From: Jatrophihabitans endophyticus
GTDB taxonomy: Bacteria; Actinomycetota; Actinomycetes; Mycobacteriales; Jatrophihabitantaceae
Length of the DNA: 64,000 bases
Assembly (NCBI RefSeq): GCF_900129455.1
Contig: NZ_FQVU01000004.1
Coordinates: forward strand, 186,001-250,000
Direction: 5' to 3'
The notes beneath the pieces are model-generated. The model was given only the letters and a program-made list of their open reading frames with translations. It searched no databases and was not told the origin of the DNA. Of this stretch, positions 62,755 through 64,000 are shown piece by piece (the stretch's first letter is position 1; each line of letters begins with the position of its first letter). A program made the translations under genes and the position numbers.

Positions 62755-63906
62755 GTGGACTACACCACCTCGGCGCGCGGCATCGCCCTTCGGCAGCAGC
62801 TGCGAGATCTCGTCGACACCTCGATGCCGAAGAACTTCCTCGGCGCGTTCACGAGCAACCCGCGCGACCTCGACGTCGCCCAGGCGTTCTGCGCCATGCT
62901 CGCCGAGCACGAGCTGCTGACGCCGGCGTGGCCGGCGGAGTACGGCGGTACCGGTTCGGGCCCGTGGGAGCAGGCCATCGTCCGCGAGGAGATGTGGGCG
63001 CACTTCGAGCCGCGCGGCGCGCAGTACATGGGCGTCAACTGGGTGGGCCCGGCGATCATGCGCTTCGGGACCGACGCGCAACGCCGCGAACACCTGTCGC
63101 GTATCGCGAACGGCACCGTCATCTGGTGTCAGGGCTTCTCCGAGCCCGAGACGGGCTCCGACCTCGCCTCGCTGCGCACGGCCGCGCGCCCCGACGGCGA
63201 CGGCTGGCGCGTCGAGGGCCAGAAGGTGTGGACGAGCTACGCCGGGATGGCGCAGTGGTGCTTCCTCCTGGCGCGCACGTCCACCGGCCCCACGAAGCAC
63301 CACGGCATCACCGTCTTCCTCGTGCCCATGGACCGCCCCGGCATCCGGGTGGTTCCGATCGCCTCCATGCTCGGCCCGCACCACCTCAACGAGGTGTTCT
63401 GGGAGGGCGTCCGGGTCACGCGCGACGACGTGCTCGGCGAGGTCGACCAGGGCTGGTCGATCGTGCGGGAGGCGCTGGCCTTCGAACGGGTGGGTATCGC
63501 GCGCTACGCGCGCTGCGACCGCCTGCTCAATCTCGCGCCGGTCGCGTTGAAGGAGCGGTGGGACGAGCTGCCCGCCTCGTTGCGGCAGCGCTGGGCGGCC
63601 GCCCTCGTGCACACCCGCCAGGCCCGCCTGCTCGCCTACCGGGTGATCGAGCTGCAGGAGACCGGCGACGTCGACCCGGCCGACTCGGCCGCGTACCGGA
63701 TCGCCGCGACCGGCGTGGACCAGGAGGTGGCCGAGGTGCTCATGGACATGGTCGAGCAGTACGCGGTCGGTGCGTCGGACCGCGAGCAGCTGTTCGTGCG
63801 CGCCGTCGACGACCACTGGCGCTACGCGCAGGCGGCCACCGTCGCCTCCGGAAGCATGGAGATGCAGCGGCTGCTGCTGTCGCGCTCGCTGCTGGGCAGC
63901 CGGTGA
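62755..63906 (+). CDS. Acyl-CoA dehydrogenase
   Basis: A flavoenzyme of 383 residues: LTPAWPAEYGGTGSGPWEQAIVREEMW, CQGFSEPETGSDLASLRT (FAD and substrate loop), GQKVWTSYAGMAQWCFLLART and the C-terminal SGSMEMQRLLLSRSLLG. It introduces a double bond into the CoA ester. The GTG start at 62755 follows GGTGGAGG. It overlaps the next dehydrogenase gene by 4 bases, as in FadE pairs that form mixed tetramers in actinobacterial steroid and terpenoid pathways. Confidence 0.92.
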   Translation: MDYTTSARGIALRQQLRDLVDTSMPKNFLGAFTSNPRDLDVAQAFCAMLAEHELLTPAWPAEYGGTGSGPWEQAIVREEMWAHFEPRGAQYMGVNWVGPAIMRFGTDAQRREHLSRIANGTVIWCQGFSEPETGSDLASLRTAARPDGDGWRVEGQKVWTSYAGMAQWCFLLARTSTGPTKHHGITVFLVPMDRPGIRVVPIASMLGPHHLNEVFWEGVRVTRDDVLGEVDQGWSIVREALAFERVGIARYARCDRLLNLAPVALKERWDELPASLRQRWAAALVHTRQARLLAYRVIELQETGDVDPADSAAYRIAATGVDQEVAEVLMDMVEQYAVGASDREQLFVRAVDDHWRYAQAATVASGSMEMQRLLLSRSLLGSR

Positions 63907-64000
63907 GGACGGTACTGGCCGACGAGGCCACGGAGTTCGCGGCCGTCGTCGAGCGCGCGGTCCGGCGCGCCGGCGGCTTCGAGCTCGTGGCCCGGGCCGA
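63903..64000 (+). CDS. 5' end of a second acyl-CoA dehydrogenase-like gene, cut by the window edge
   Basis: From GTG 63903 the frame is open to the window end. Its 32 visible residues (VRTVLADEATEFAAVVERAVRRAGG...) resemble the N-terminal helix of acyl-CoA dehydrogenase subunits. The 4-base overlap with the preceding dehydrogenase supports a two-gene FadE unit. The identity is provisional, since only the start is present. Confidence 0.6.
   Translation, partial: MRTVLADEATEFAAVVERAVRRAGGFELVARA

Overview
The window is chromosomal DNA of a very GC-rich actinobacterium. Codon third positions are almost all G or C, GTG starts and ATGA/GTGA overlaps are common, and many genes look leaderless. The first 18.4 kb keeps much of the gene content and order that I recall for Mycobacterium tuberculosis Rv2478c to Rv2465c: SSB paralogue, EttA, hot-dog thioesterase, conserved hypothetical, alpha-glucosidase, GlbO, HNH protein, CtaJ/DUF5130, PepN, DsbA-like protein and RpiB. 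The host is therefore a relative of the Mycobacteriales/Frankiales-type actinobacteria; I cannot name a genus.

Layout. (1) 0-18.4 kb: housekeeping genes as above, with a tRNA-Arg, an Rpf-type muralytic protein with LysM, a flavoprotein disulfide reductase, an MscS channel, BCP, a TetR/epimerase pair with three palindromic operators, and CtaG. (2) 18.4-35.9 kb: a compact locus resembling a type VII (ESX/WXG100) secretion system. It holds an FHA-like protein, two WXG100 proteins, two proteins sharing an unfamiliar 'GADVDGL' helical domain (one with a Pro/Thr-rich tail, one fused to a lysozyme-like domain), an FHA-FtsK/SpoIIIE ATPase, a membrane-anchored propeller/FN3 protein, MoxR, DUF58, a transglutaminase-fold membrane protein that has lost its catalytic triad, and a Ser/Thr kinase. 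No EccB, EccD, EccE or mycosin gene is present. (3) 35.9-38.4 kb: aldo/keto reductase, an MshC/CysS-like ligase, a tiny sigma-region-4-like protein and tRNA-Gly. (4) 38.4-64 kb: a large catabolic region with a ferredoxin reductase, amidohydrolase, enoyl-CoA hydratases, nitronate monooxygenase, a GntR/FCD regulator, an oxygenase-type reductase, two aldehyde dehydrogenases, a thiolase, a branched-chain-type ABC importer with fused permeases, and a P450/ferredoxin/CoA-ligase/mycofactocin-type SDR operon followed by acyl-CoA dehydrogenases.

How the parts fit. In region 4 the Liv-type importer would take up a substrate. The P450 with its 3Fe-4S ferredoxin would hydroxylate it, SDRs and aldehyde dehydrogenases would oxidise it to an acid, the ligase would make the CoA ester, and the acyl-CoA dehydrogenases, hydratases and thiolases would degrade it. 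The substrate is not evident from sequence. Seven AT-rich promoter gaps in this region carry the same directional box, TTRYAAAGATTRSS, and I found it nowhere else in the window by eye. The FCD regulator encoded within the region is the obvious candidate to bind it.

No insertion sequence, phage, CRISPR array or rRNA was seen.
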